This document shows, in pieces, positions 15,693 to 24,116 of a DNA stretch of 41,696 bases. Where the stretch lies: contig JASHQF010000040.1 in NCBI GenBank assembly GCA_030037695.1, positions 1 to 41,696 of the forward strand, in the 5' to 3' direction. The stretch's first letter is position 1. Each line of letters starts with the position of its first letter. The notes beneath the pieces were generated by a model that was not told the DNA's origin, did not search any database, and saw nothing but the letters and a program-made list of their open reading frames with translations. Both the position numbers and the translations under genes were made by a program. Source of the DNA: Thermoplasmata archaeon (lineage in GTDB: Archaea > Thermoplasmatota > Thermoplasmata > Lutacidiplasmatales > UBA184).

Positions 15693-16802
15693 ATGGCCGC
15701 GGAACCGGGGGCCACGTCGGCGGTCGCCCGTTCGCTCGTCGGGAACGCCCTGCGCCTGCGACGCGGGGAGCATCTCGTCGTCGCGTCGTGGAACCACACG
15801 CTCCCCTGGGCCGCCGCGGCCGTGGCGGAGGCTCGTCGGATCGGGGCGGCCCCCTCGCTGCTGCTGGAGGACGAGGGAGCGTTCTGGCGGAGCATCGAGC
15901 TCGCGCCCCGGACGCGCCGCTGGGCCGAGCTCCCCCGCACGTCGCACGCCGCCCTGCGCCGGGCCGACGCCGTCCTCTACTTTCCCGGACCGGCGGACCG
16001 TCCCCGCCTGCGACGGTTGCCGACCGACGTCCGCGCCCCGTTCCGGGACGAGGATGATCGGTGGCTCCGGAGGATCCGGACGGCGGGAGCGCGGGGAATC
16101 CGGTGCCTGCTCGGGTACGCCTCCGATGCGCAGGCGGAGGTCTGGGGTGTTCCGGGCCCGCTCTGGAGGAACCAGCTGATCCGGGGGATCGTGCGCGCGG
16201 AGCCGGACCAGGTCGCTCGCGACGCCCTCCGCGTCGCGCGGCAGTTGGGCCGGGGACGCGAGCTCCGGGTGACGAGCGACCAAGGGACCGATCTGCGGCT
16301 GCGGCTCCGGGGGCGCACGCCGTGGATCGACGACGGCCGGGTCGATGCGGACGACCTCCGTCGCGGCCGGGCGGTCGCCACGGCGCCGGCCGGGTCGGTC
16401 GTGGTCGCGGTCGACGAACGATCGGCCAGCGGGGTCGCGATCGCGAGCCGACCGAGCTACCTCGCGGAGGGGCGGACCGAAGGGGCGCAGTGGGAGATCG
16501 AGGGGGGCCGGCTTCGCAACTACTGGTACCCGGAGGGCGGCGAGGCGTTCGACGCGGGGTTCGCGAAGGCGCCTGCCGGGCGGGAGACGGTCGCCCTCGT
16601 CAGCCTCGGGCTCAACCCGGCGCTCTCCGCCGGGGTCCCCCAAGCCGAGGACGAGGAGGAGGGCACGGTGACGATCGCGATCGGCGGCAACACGTTCTAC
16701 GGGGGGCGCAACCGCTGCGCTTTCCTCTCGTGGCTCACGATCGGGCAGGGGTCCGTGGCGGTCGACGGGGCGCCCCTCTACGATCGAGGGAAGCTCGTCT
16801 AG
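15693..16802 (+). CDS. M29 aminopeptidase homologue, probably metal-free
   Basis: The 369-aa protein follows the thermophilic M29 aminopeptidase (AmpS/PepS) plan: LRRGEHLVVASWNHTLPW at the N-terminus, SDQGTDLRLRLRGRTPWIDDGR in the middle, and SLGLNPAL then GTVTIAIGGNTFYGGRNR near the end. Active members carry Glu in a PxGEV segment, His in GTVHIA and HxD shortly after. Here these read APAGSVVVA, GTVTIA and FLSWLT, so the metal ligands I can place are missing. It may be a pseudo-enzyme or have a different role. The ATG at 15693 lies behind a TATA-like box. Confidence 0.75.
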   Translation: MAAEPGATSAVARSLVGNALRLRRGEHLVVASWNHTLPWAAAAVAEARRIGAAPSLLLEDEGAFWRSIELAPRTRRWAELPRTSHAALRRADAVLYFPGPADRPRLRRLPTDVRAPFRDEDDRWLRRIRTAGARGIRCLLGYASDAQAEVWGVPGPLWRNQLIRGIVRAEPDQVARDALRVARQLGRGRELRVTSDQGTDLRLRLRGRTPWIDDGRVDADDLRRGRAVATAPAGSVVVAVDERSASGVAIASRPSYLAEGRTEGAQWEIEGGRLRNYWYPEGGEAFDAGFAKAPAGRETVALVSLGLNPALSAGVPQAEDEEEGTVTIAIGGNTFYGGRNRCAFLSWLTIGQGSVAVDGAPLYDRGKLV

Positions 16803-16806
16803 GGCC

Positions 16807-17364
16807 GTGCTCGAGCGCCGGATCGGCCGCCCGTTCTTCGATCGACCGACGGCGGCCGTCGCCCGGGAGCTCCTCGGCACCCGACTCGAGGTGCACGGGA
16901 CCGGGGCGACCCGGCGCGCCCGGATCGTGGAGACCGAGGCGTACGTCGCGCGGGACCCCGCGAACCATGCCTGGGGCGGTGCGACCCGGAGGAACCTCGC
17001 GATGTTCGGCGCGCCCGGGACCCTCTACGTCTACCGGATCCATCAGGTCGTCTGCGCGAACCTCGTCACGCGACCCGGGCAGGCGGTCCTGCTGCGGGCC
17101 GCCGCACCGCTCCCTCCCCTCGTCGTGGAGCTCTCGGGGCCGGGGCGGCTCTGCCGGGGGCTCGGGATCACGATCGCGGACAACGGCCAGGACGCGGCGG
17201 CCGGCCCCCGGTTCTCGCTCCTCCCCCGGGCCGGGTCCGTGGGACCGATCGTCGTGGGCCCGCGGGTGGGGGTCCGCCAGGCCACGGCTCGCCCGCTCCG
17301 TTTCGCGCTGGCGGGCGAGCCCGCCGTCTCGCGGCCCCGGCCCGGTGGCCGCTCGGGCGGCTAG
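16807..17364 (+). CDS. mpg: 3-methyladenine DNA glycosylase, AAG/MPG family
   Basis: This 185-aa base-excision repair enzyme removes alkylated purines from DNA. Family motifs are RPFFDRPTAAVARELLG at the N-terminus, RIVETEAYVARDPANHAW with the catalytic Glu, RNLAMFGAPGTLYVYRIHQV around the intercalating and base-binding loop, and the C-terminal GPRVGVRQATARPLRF. Length is normal. The GTG start is 4 nt after the upstream stop, so it is likely co-transcribed with the M29-like gene. The usual YG(M/I) after the YVY strand reads RIHQ here. The stop codon shares the tetranucleotide CTAG with that of the convergent L37e gene. Confidence 0.92.
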   Translation: MLERRIGRPFFDRPTAAVARELLGTRLEVHGTGATRRARIVETEAYVARDPANHAWGGATRRNLAMFGAPGTLYVYRIHQVVCANLVTRPGQAVLLRAAAPLPPLVVELSGPGRLCRGLGITIADNGQDAAAGPRFSLLPRAGSVGPIVVGPRVGVRQATARPLRFALAGEPAVSRPRPGGRSGG

Positions 17365-17522
17365 CGCAGCTTCGCCCAGTCGTACCCGCGGCGTCGCGCC
17401 GTGGCCCCGAAGCCGCACGAGGCGCAGACACCCTTCTGCCGATGGAACGCGTGGCGCCCGCACCGACGGCAGATCACGTGCACGATCTTGCCGCCGCGCC
17501 GAGCCGGAGTCCCCTTGCCCAC
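17361..17522 (-). CDS. rpl37e: Ribosomal protein L37e
   Basis: This 53-aa large-subunit ribosomal protein has a zinc-binding four-Cys set, ICRRCGRHAFHRQKGVCASCGFG (positions 17-39), and a basic C-terminus ending RRRGYDWAKLR. The N-terminus MGKGTPARRGGKIVHV is the family hallmark. It starts at GTG (17522), 9 nt after the stop of the LSm gene. The LSm-L37e pair is a conserved archaeal arrangement. Confidence 0.95.
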   Translation of the reverse strand: MGKGTPARRGGKIVHVICRRCGRHAFHRQKGVCASCGFGATARRRGYDWAKLR

Positions 17523-17531
17523 GGTCGCCCC

Positions 17532-17744
17532 CTACGGCGAGACGAAGACGACGGAATCGCCGCGCACGAGGGTGAGCCCCGGCCGGGGGGTCACCGTCTC
17601 GTTGACGACCTCCTCGGCGGAGGAGAGGACGAGGTTGAGGTGCTGGTCGAACGCATCCAGGAGGCCCCGGAACGAGCGGCCCCCCCGAAGCTCCACGAGG
17701 ACCCGCTTGTGGAGCGACTGCTGGAGGGCGTCGAGCGGCTTCAT
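17532..17744 (-). CDS. LSm (Sm-like) archaeal RNA-binding protein
   Basis: This 70-aa protein has both Sm motifs: Sm1 in KRVLVELRGGRSFRGLLDAFDQHLNLVL (residues 13-40) and Sm2 as LVRGDSVVFVS at the C-terminus. Archaeal Sm proteins form heptameric rings that bind U-rich RNA. The ATG at 17744 lies about 33 nt from a TATA-like box that overlaps the end of the upstream kinase gene, and L37e follows closely. Confidence 0.95.
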   Translation of the reverse strand: MKPLDALQQSLHKRVLVELRGGRSFRGLLDAFDQHLNLVLSSAEEVVNETVTPRPGLTLVRGDSVVFVSP

Positions 17745-17773
17745 CGAGGGGAGGGGCCGAGACCGGGTCCGCT

Positions 17774-17783
17774 TCTTAACGGT
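17774..17783 (-). promoter_or_regulatory. TATA-like promoter of LSm-L37e
   Basis: The minus strand reads ACCGTTAAGA, centred about 34 nt before the LSm ATG. It includes the TAA stop of the kinase gene, so the LSm-L37e unit probably has its own promoter. Confidence 0.5.
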
Positions 17784-18564
17784 TCCGAGAACGCCGGCGG
17801 GGGTGCGACCGGCGGGCGTCCCGGCGCGTCGCCCCTCGCGCGGACGGCCCGAGATCGAGGAGGTCGGCGAGCAGCGAACGCGATCGCGCCGGCGCGGGCG
17901 CGCCTACGCACCGGGAGCCCGCGATGCGCGCGATCGTCGCGAGGACCCGCGCCAGGGGCCGGTCGCTGCGGACCTCGCGGTACCGGGGTCCGAGCCGTCG
18001 GCGAACGGCGGTCCGGTAGAATCGTCCTTCGAGGGCTCCGACCGCCGCATGCTGGCCCCGCAAGGACGGAGGGTGCCGCTCGGGGTCCCGGCTCGCGCGT
18101 GCCCGACGGCGACCGGGCGGGCAGACGAGGTAGATCACGAGGTCCGGCACGCCCCACCGTCCGGCGCGTCGCAACCGTTCCGTCTCACGGACGAGCGTCC
18201 GCAACGCCCGGGCCGGCGCGGCCCCGAGCGCGACGAGCCCCCGCGTGTAGGTGAGCGGTCCGAGGAAGCCGGTGTCGGCGAGCACGGTCCTCCCCCGGGC
18301 CGCGAGCGAGCGGGCCTGGCGCCAGCGGCGGGACTCCTCCGCGAGGAGCGCGCGCTCGGTCGCGAGGAGCTCGGCCTCGGTGGGGACGAACAGGCTCGGT
18401 CGAGGTTCGAGCCGATCGTACGCTTCGGCGAGCGGTACCCACCCGGCCGCGCGCGCGAGCGCGGCCGTGGTCGTGCTCTTCCCCGCGCCCGACGCCCCCT
18501 CGAGCGCGACGATCCGGCCCGGCCGACGGCGGCGTCGGGTCGAGGCGGAACGAGCGGCGGGCAC
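17776..18564 (-). CDS. P-loop nucleotide/nucleoside kinase-like protein
   Basis: The 262-aa protein has an N-terminal Walker A, RIVALEGASGAGKSTTTAAL (P-loop near residues 23-31), and a kinase-type second motif GRTVLADTGFLGPLTYTRG in place of the DRY of thymidylate kinases. A strand VPDLVIYLVCPPGRRRARA precedes an Arg-rich lid-like region. This matches small-molecule or nucleotide kinases in a broad sense; the substrate is not predictable. The last 50 residues are Arg/Ala-rich and may be disordered. The GTG start is about 28 nt from a weak A/T box on the minus strand. Confidence 0.65.
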   Translation of the reverse strand: MPAARSASTRRRRRPGRIVALEGASGAGKSTTTAALARAAGWVPLAEAYDRLEPRPSLFVPTEAELLATERALLAEESRRWRQARSLAARGRTVLADTGFLGPLTYTRGLVALGAAPARALRTLVRETERLRRAGRWGVPDLVIYLVCPPGRRRARASRDPERHPPSLRGQHAAVGALEGRFYRTAVRRRLGPRYREVRSDRPLARVLATIARIAGSRCVGAPAPARSRSLLADLLDLGPSARGATRRDARRSHPRRRSRNR

Positions 18565-18630
18565 GGGGCCGGCGGACGGGAGCGCGAGGGATTACGCTCG
18601 CGGCCCAGCCCCCGGCCGGCCCCCGGGCGA

Positions 18631-18640
18631 GGTTTTGGGG
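18631..18640 (+). promoter_or_regulatory. TATA-like box before folP
   Basis: GGTTTTGGGG is the only T-run in a G/C-rich gap and is centred about 27 nt before the folP GTG, so a leaderless transcript is likely. Confidence 0.35.
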
Positions 18641-18660
18641 AACGCCCCCCTCGACGGTGC

Positions 18661-19998
18661 GTGACGGATCCCGTCCGGCCCCATCGGTTCGCGGCCCGGG
18701 TCCTCGACTGGCAGACCCCGGCCGAGATCGCGAGGGAGCTCGAGGCGACCGACAGCGATCCCGAGGGGGTCGGGATCATGGCGCGCAAGGGGAGGATCTA
18801 CCCGGTGCGCCTGGACGACGTCTCCCTGCGGGCCGCCCCGCTGCTGAAGCAGGAGGTCCTCGCGGTCGGCGGCGATTCGGCGCACGCGCGGGGGATCGCC
18901 GACCACTCCGCGGCGTCCTCCCCGGTCGTCCTGATCGCGACCTGGGGCCAGTACCAGCACCTCCTGCCGAAGCTCCGCCGCCAGCCGTTCCGGCTGAGCG
19001 AGCTCGCCGACGAGATCGAGGAGGCCCTCCGGGCGGCGACCGTGCGCGGCCCCCGCACGGTCCGGGGAGCCCATCGCTCGTTCGTCGTCGGGGACCGGCC
19101 CCGCGTCCTCGGCGTCGTCAACGTCACGCCCGACTCGTTCTCGGACGGGGGCCGGTACCTCGAGCCGGCGGCGGCGGTCGCCCAGGCCGAACGCCTCGTC
19201 GCCGAAGGGGCCGATGCGATCGACGTGGGAGGGGAGTCCACGCGCCCCGGGGCCGAGCCGGTGTCGCCCGACGCCGAATGGGGCCGGATCGCCCCGGTGC
19301 TCGAGCGCCTGGCGGGCCGCCTCGCCGTCCCGATCTCGGTCGACACCCGGCACGCGGAGGTCGCGGCGAAGGCGATCGCGGCCGGCGCGGACGTCGTCAA
19401 CGATGTCGAGGGGTTGCGCTCGGAGGCGATGCGGCGGGTCGTCGCCCGCTCGGGGGCCGCGGCGATCGTGCTACATATGCGGGGGGAGCCCCGGACGATG
19501 CAGCAGGAGCTCTCCTACGGGGACCTGCGCGGCGAGCTGTTCCGCGCGCTCCAGGCCGCGACGGACCGAGCGATCGACGACGGCATTCCGGCCGACCGGC
19601 TCCTCGTCGATCCCGGCCTTGGCTTCGGGAAATCCCCGGCGCAGTCGCTCGAGCTCCTGCTCCACCTCGCCGAGCTGCGGAGCCTCGGCTTCCCCGTCGC
19701 GGTCGGCGCCTCGCGTAAGTCGTTCCTGGGCTGGGCCCTGGGCGGGGGAGCCCCGGACGAACGCCTGGAGGCCGGCCTCGCCGCCGCCGTCCTCGCGGCC
19801 GAGCGCGGCGCGGACTGGATCCGGACCCACGACGTGGGGCCGACGGTGCGCGCGCTCGCGCTCGTCGCCCGGGCGCGGGCCCGGTCCGTCGACCGGACCG
19901 AGGCGGACGGAGGGCCGGCCGCGGTCCCCGCTCAGGGCGGGGCGTCGCCCGACCCCGACGTCGGCAGCTCGGTCTCGAAGACGAGCGAGCCGACGTAG
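18661..19998 (+). CDS. folP: Dihydropteroate synthase with an extra N-terminal domain
   Basis: The enzyme joins 4-aminobenzoate (or a related arylamine) to dihydropterin pyrophosphate in folate-type cofactor synthesis. Residues from about 145 onward form a TIM barrel with all DHPS motifs: GVVNVTPDSFSDGG, DVGGESTRPGAEPV, DVVNDVEG, LVDPGLGFGKSP and GASRKSFLG. Residues 1-135 are an additional alpha/beta domain, with IMARKGRIYPVRLDDVSLRA and PVVLIATWGQYQHLL, not present in bacterial FolP. The GTG at 18661 fits the TATA spacing. The 3' end overlaps the convergent zinc ribbon gene by 67 nt, so the final 30 or so Ser/Pro/Asp-rich residues may be a loose tail. Confidence 0.9.
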   Translation: MTDPVRPHRFAARVLDWQTPAEIARELEATDSDPEGVGIMARKGRIYPVRLDDVSLRAAPLLKQEVLAVGGDSAHARGIADHSAASSPVVLIATWGQYQHLLPKLRRQPFRLSELADEIEEALRAATVRGPRTVRGAHRSFVVGDRPRVLGVVNVTPDSFSDGGRYLEPAAAVAQAERLVAEGADAIDVGGESTRPGAEPVSPDAEWGRIAPVLERLAGRLAVPISVDTRHAEVAAKAIAAGADVVNDVEGLRSEAMRRVVARSGAAAIVLHMRGEPRTMQQELSYGDLRGELFRALQAATDRAIDDGIPADRLLVDPGLGFGKSPAQSLELLLHLAELRSLGFPVAVGASRKSFLGWALGGGAPDERLEAGLAAAVLAAERGADWIRTHDVGPTVRALALVARARARSVDRTEADGGPAAVPAQGGASPDPDVGSSVSKTSEPT

Positions 19999-20114
19999 TC
20001 GCAGGCGGCGCAGCGGTAGACCTGCCCCACGATCGAGCCCGCGATCAGGGCGATCCTCGGCGAGCCGCACTTCGGGCAGAGCAGGACGGTCCTACCGCGC
20101 GCCCGCCGCCGCAT
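19932..20114 (-). CDS. Small zinc ribbon protein
   Basis: The 60-aa protein carries two CxxC knuckles, LLCPKCGSPRI and VYRCAACDYVG, about 20 residues apart, a typical zinc ribbon. The role is unknown; such proteins often bind nucleic acids or act as transcription-factor-like adaptors. The ATG at 20114 lies inside the end of gyrA (23-nt overlap), so it is the last gene of the S15-RecJ-GyrA operon. Its 3' part runs opposite to the folP tail. Confidence 0.72.
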   Translation of the reverse strand: MRRRARGRTVLLCPKCGSPRIALIAGSIVGQVYRCAACDYVGSLVFETELPTSGSGDAPP

Positions 20115-22725
20115 CGTCCGGCTCCGCCTCGTCCTCGTCGTCCGGCTCGGTGTCGGGAGGAGCGTCGGGCCCGTCGCCCTCTTCCTCCTCGTCCGCGGGG
20201 CCCCCGTCGAGGGCAGGAGGGCCGGGCGCCGGCGGCTCCGCCGCTCGGGGCCCCCCCTCGCCGGCCTCCTCGGCGGGCAGCTCCCGCACCACCGCGTCGC
20301 GCACGAGGTCCCCCTCGTCCAGGCGGATCACCCGGACGCCGAGGGTGTTGCGCGCCTGGGAGCGGATGCCGTGCACCGCGGCCCGGATCGTGATCCCCCG
20401 CTGGGTCGTCACGAGGACCTCGGAGGCGTCGGTGGTCGGGAGGATGGCGACGACGCCGCCGTTCCGCCCGCCGGTCCGGATCGTCCGGACCCCGTGGGCC
20501 CCGCGTCGGGTCCGGCGGTAGTCGTCGGTCGGGCTCCGCTTACCGTACCCCGTCGTCGTGAGGGTGAGCAGGGTCGGGAACCGCGCGCTCGCGGGGGCCA
20601 TCGCGACGACCCGGTCGTCCTTCGCATCGGAGAGCCGCACGCCGATCACCCCGTGCGTCGCCCGGCCCATCGGTCGCAGCTCCGCGAGCGGGAACCGCAC
20701 GAGCTGGCCCGCGAACGTGGCGAGGAGGATCTCCGTCGCCTCGTCCGCGACGAGCGCGACGTCGACGAGCTCGTCCCCCTCCTCGAGGAGGATCGCCTGG
20801 ATCCCGCTCGTCCGGATGTTCTGGTACTGATCGAGCTCGGTGCGCTTCACGAGGCCCCGGCGCGTCGCGAAGACGAGCGAGCCCGGGGCCGCGAGGTCGT
20901 GGAGCGGCAGGAGGGTGCGGACCTTCTCCCCGTCCTTGAGGCGCGGGAGGAGGTTGATCACCGCCTTGCCCTTGGAGTGGCGGCTCCCCTCGGGGAGCTC
21001 GTAGGTCTTGAGACGGTAGACGCGGCCGAGGTTCGTGAGGAACAGCAGCTCGTCGTGCGTCCGGGTGACGAAGGTGCGGATCACGACGTCCTCCTCCTTC
21101 GTCTCCATCTGGACGAGGCCGCGACCGCCGCGCCGCTGCCGGCGGTACTGGTCGAGCGGCAGGCGCTTCACGTAGCCGTCGCGCGTGACGAGGACGACCA
21201 CGTCGGCGTCCGGGATCAGGTCCTCGAGCGAGCGCTCGGTGAACGCGGGGACGAGCCGGGTCCGCCGCGGGTCGGCGAACCGTTGCTTGAGGTCCGCGAG
21301 CTCGTCGGCGATCAGCCGGTCGAGCGCCTTCGGCGAGGCGAGGATCCCCCGGAGCGTCTCGCGGAGCGTCTCCTTCTCCCCCTTCTCCCGCTCGAGCGCG
21401 TCGCGTTCGAGCCCGGTGAGTCGGGCGAGCCGCATGTCGAGGATCGCCTTCGCCTGCTCGGCGGAGAGGAGGAACTTCCCGCGCAGGCTCGCCTCGGCCG
21501 CGGCCGGGTCCCGCGAGCGCCGGAGGATCCGGACGACCTCGTCGATATGGTCGATCGCGGTGAGGAACCCCTCGAGGAGGTGGAGGCGCTCCTCGGTCTT
21601 CCTCAGGTCGAACTCGGTCCGGCGGGTGAGGGTCGTCCGACGGTGCTCGAGATGGATCTCGAGCAGGCCCTTGAGCCCGAGGACGACGGGGCGGCCCCGG
21701 ACGAGGCAGAGGTTGATCACGCCGAAGCTCGTCTCGAGGGGCGTGTGCTCGTAGAGACGGTTGAGCACGATCTCGGCCGGGGCGTCCCGGCGGAGCTCGA
21801 GGACGACGCTCGTCCCCGACCGGTCCGACTCGTCGCGGAGGTCGGTGACCCCGTCGAGCTTCTTCGCCTTCACGAGGTCGGCGATCAGCTCGAGCAGGGC
21901 GACCTTGTTGACCTCGTAGGGGATCTCGGTGATCACGATCTCGTCCTTGCCCCCCCGCTCGCGGATCTCCGCCTTCCCCCGCAGGTGGATCGTGCCGCGG
22001 CCGGTCGCGTAGGCGTCCCGGATCCCCTCGAGCGACGCGAAGCCGCCGGTCGGGAAGTCCGGACCCGGGATCGCGCCCATCAGCTCGTCGAGCGAGGCGT
22101 CCGGGCGTTCCAGCAGGAGCAAGAGGCCGTCGACGACCTCACCGAGGTGGTGGGGCGGCATGCTCGTCGCCATGCCGACCGCGATCCCGGCGGACCCGTT
22201 GACGAGAAGGTTCGGCAGCTTCGACGGCAGGACCGTCGGTTCCTTGAGCGAACCGTCGAAATTGTCGATCCAGTCGACGGTCTCCTTCTCGAGGTCCTGG
22301 AGGCTCTCCTCGGCGAGCGAGGCGAGCCGCGCCTCGGTGTACCGCATCGCGGCGGGGGCGTCGCCGTCGAGGGAGCCGAAGTTCCCCTGGCCGTCGATGA
22401 GCGGGTAGCGTAGGCTGAACGGCTGGGCCATCCGGGCGAGCGCGTCGTAGACGGCGAGGTCCCCGTGGGGGTGGTACTTCCCGAGGACGTCCCCGACGGT
22501 CCTCGCGCTCTTGCGATGCGGCCGGTCGTGGGTCGCTCCGCTCTCCCACATCGACCAGAGGATCCGTCGCTGGACCGGCTTCAGGCCGTCCCGGCCGTCG
22601 GGGAGGGCCCGCCCGACGATCACGCTCATCGCGTAGTCGAGGTACGATCGATGGAGCTCCTCCTCGAGCGGGCGGTCCCGGACCCGGTCGACCGTCGCGG
22701 GCGGGGTCGCCGGGGCCGCGCTCAT
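20092..22725 (-). CDS. gyrA: DNA gyrase subunit A
   Basis: The 877-aa DNA breakage-reunion subunit of bacterial-type gyrase has the N-terminal SYLDYAMSVIVGRALPDGRD, the winged-helix region with KYHPHGDLAVYDALARMAQPF, and the active-site Tyr129 in AAMRYTEARL. The C-terminal pinwheel domain begins with the GyrA box QRRGGRG (530-536), which allows DNA wrapping and negative supercoiling. The last 60 residues are Pro/Glu/Asp-rich and acidic. The ATG at 22725 overlaps the upstream stop (ATGA). The frame is open far upstream but that part belongs to another gene's shadow. gyrB is not in the window. Gyrase in archaea is an old acquisition from bacteria. Confidence 0.97.
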   Translation of the reverse strand: MSAAPATPPATVDRVRDRPLEEELHRSYLDYAMSVIVGRALPDGRDGLKPVQRRILWSMWESGATHDRPHRKSARTVGDVLGKYHPHGDLAVYDALARMAQPFSLRYPLIDGQGNFGSLDGDAPAAMRYTEARLASLAEESLQDLEKETVDWIDNFDGSLKEPTVLPSKLPNLLVNGSAGIAVGMATSMPPHHLGEVVDGLLLLLERPDASLDELMGAIPGPDFPTGGFASLEGIRDAYATGRGTIHLRGKAEIRERGGKDEIVITEIPYEVNKVALLELIADLVKAKKLDGVTDLRDESDRSGTSVVLELRRDAPAEIVLNRLYEHTPLETSFGVINLCLVRGRPVVLGLKGLLEIHLEHRRTTLTRRTEFDLRKTEERLHLLEGFLTAIDHIDEVVRILRRSRDPAAAEASLRGKFLLSAEQAKAILDMRLARLTGLERDALEREKGEKETLRETLRGILASPKALDRLIADELADLKQRFADPRRTRLVPAFTERSLEDLIPDADVVVLVTRDGYVKRLPLDQYRRQRRGGRGLVQMETKEEDVVIRTFVTRTHDELLFLTNLGRVYRLKTYELPEGSRHSKGKAVINLLPRLKDGEKVRTLLPLHDLAAPGSLVFATRRGLVKRTELDQYQNIRTSGIQAILLEEGDELVDVALVADEATEILLATFAGQLVRFPLAELRPMGRATHGVIGVRLSDAKDDRVVAMAPASARFPTLLTLTTTGYGKRSPTDDYRRTRRGAHGVRTIRTGGRNGGVVAILPTTDASEVLVTTQRGITIRAAVHGIRSQARNTLGVRVIRLDEGDLVRDAVVRELPAEEAGEGGPRAAEPPAPGPPALDGGPADEEEEGDGPDAPPDTEPDDEDEAEPDDAAAGAR

Positions 22726-24116
22726 CCGCCGACCCCCGGGGGCCCGAGCTGCCGACCGATCTCGCGGTTCGCCGCCTCGAGGAACCGATCGCGGGCGCCG
22801 GGCGGGATCGTCGCGCCGCTCGCGACGCGGTGGCCGCCCCCCTCGCCCCCGACCTCGGCGGCCGCGGTGCGCAGCGCGCTCGCGAGATCGAGCCCCCGGT
22901 CGACCTGCTGGCGGAGGCCGCGCCCGCTCACCTTGGTCGGCTCGGTCCCTGCGTCGGAGAAGACGAGCACCGGGAGGTCCGGCGGCAGGAGGTAGTTCAT
23001 GGCGAGCCCGGCCTGGGTCCCCGCGAGCGGTAGCTCGGGGCTCTCGAACCAGCGCAGGGCGCTCATCGAACGGACCCCACCGTCCTCGATCCGGCCGAGT
23101 CCCCGGAGGACCCCGGCGCGCCAGTCCGCCTCGGCCTCGGCGGCCCGGCTCCGCGCCCCGGGGTCCCCGAGGGCGAGCGCGACCCCGACGCCCGGGATGC
23201 CGGCGCGGCCCGCCGCGTTCTGCAGGTTGGAGAGCTCCTCGGCGTCGGTCGCGAGGTCGGGGAGGTACCATCGCTCGCCGCCCACCATGCCGACGAACTC
23301 CGGCAGGACGCCCGCCCCCTCGAGGCGGCGGCGCAACGCCCGTTCGAGGCGCTCGGCGGCGTCGGCCGCGAGCTCCGTCGGCCTCGTCCCGGGCGCGATC
23401 GCCAGCTCGCGGAGGAACGCCTCGGCCGCGTCGGGCCTTCGGGAGAGCCCGCGGACGTACGGGTCGACGCTCCCGGCGAGCGCCTCCCGCAGCGTCGGGC
23501 CGAACAGCGGGAGGCCCCGACGGGGACGCACGAGGGAGCGACGGGCGGCCTCGGCCACGAGCGTGCCGTTGAGGCCCCGGAACCCCCCCACGTGCTGGCG
23601 GTCGTGGATCGCACCGGAGAGGCCCCACGGAGCGTTGTCCCAGTTCGCGGGGTCGAGGAACACCGTGAACAGCCAACTGAGGGTGGCGGCGGAGAGCTCG
23701 GTCGCCCCGTCGACCCCCCAGTCGAGCGGGTTGACGAACGCGACGTGATCGGGGAGGCGCGGGGGTTCGGGGACCCCGGGGTACCGGTGGTGGTCGAGCA
23801 CGATCACCGGGTGGTCGTGCTCGGCGAACCGGTCGAGCCAGCTCGCGCCCGTGTCCGCGACGAGGACCGGTCCGGGGGTCGCCCGGAGCAACGCCGAGAT
23901 CCGCGCGCGCTCGACGCCCGCGAGCGGCGTCGCCTGGGCCGGATACCCGAGCCGCGCGAGCGCCCGCAGGAGCGCGGAGGCGCTCCCGACCCCGTCCCCG
24001 TCGTAGTGGTAGACGACCCGCCAACGGCGCGGGGTCCCGAGCAGGAGGCCCCGTGCGCGCGCGAACTCCTCGCGGTACCGGGGGTGGTCGACGAGCCCGT
24101 CCGGACCCGAGGGCAT
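22722..24116 (-). CDS. DHH/RecJ-like phosphoesterase (GAN-related)
   Basis: The 464-aa protein has the DHH superfamily metal sites: DGDGVGSA (39-46), VADTGAS near residue 87 and VLDHHRYPG (DHH at 108-110). The C-terminal DHHA1-like domain ends with GGEGGGHRVASGATIP, the GGH motif that contacts the substrate. Archaeal RecJ homologues act as single-strand exonucleases or as GINS-associated partners (GAN/Cdc45-like). A complete set of catalytic Asp/His suggests an active nuclease. The gene directly follows ribosomal protein S15 (TGATG overlap), a conserved archaeal pairing. Confidence 0.9.
   Translation of the reverse strand: MPSGPDGLVDHPRYREEFARARGLLLGTPRRWRVVYHYDGDGVGSASALLRALARLGYPAQATPLAGVERARISALLRATPGPVLVADTGASWLDRFAEHDHPVIVLDHHRYPGVPEPPRLPDHVAFVNPLDWGVDGATELSAATLSWLFTVFLDPANWDNAPWGLSGAIHDRQHVGGFRGLNGTLVAEAARRSLVRPRRGLPLFGPTLREALAGSVDPYVRGLSRRPDAAEAFLRELAIAPGTRPTELAADAAERLERALRRRLEGAGVLPEFVGMVGGERWYLPDLATDAEELSNLQNAAGRAGIPGVGVALALGDPGARSRAAEAEADWRAGVLRGLGRIEDGGVRSMSALRWFESPELPLAGTQAGLAMNYLLPPDLPVLVFSDAGTEPTKVSGRGLRQQVDRGLDLASALRTAAAEVGGEGGGHRVASGATIPPGARDRFLEAANREIGRQLGPPGVGG

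Noticed and set aside
20092..24024. 1310-codon frame as a giant GyrA fusion
   Set aside because: Only the last 877 codons are GyrA. The upstream part is Arg/Gly/Pro-rich and lies over the DHH gene, which has its own intact motifs and an ATGA junction to gyrA.
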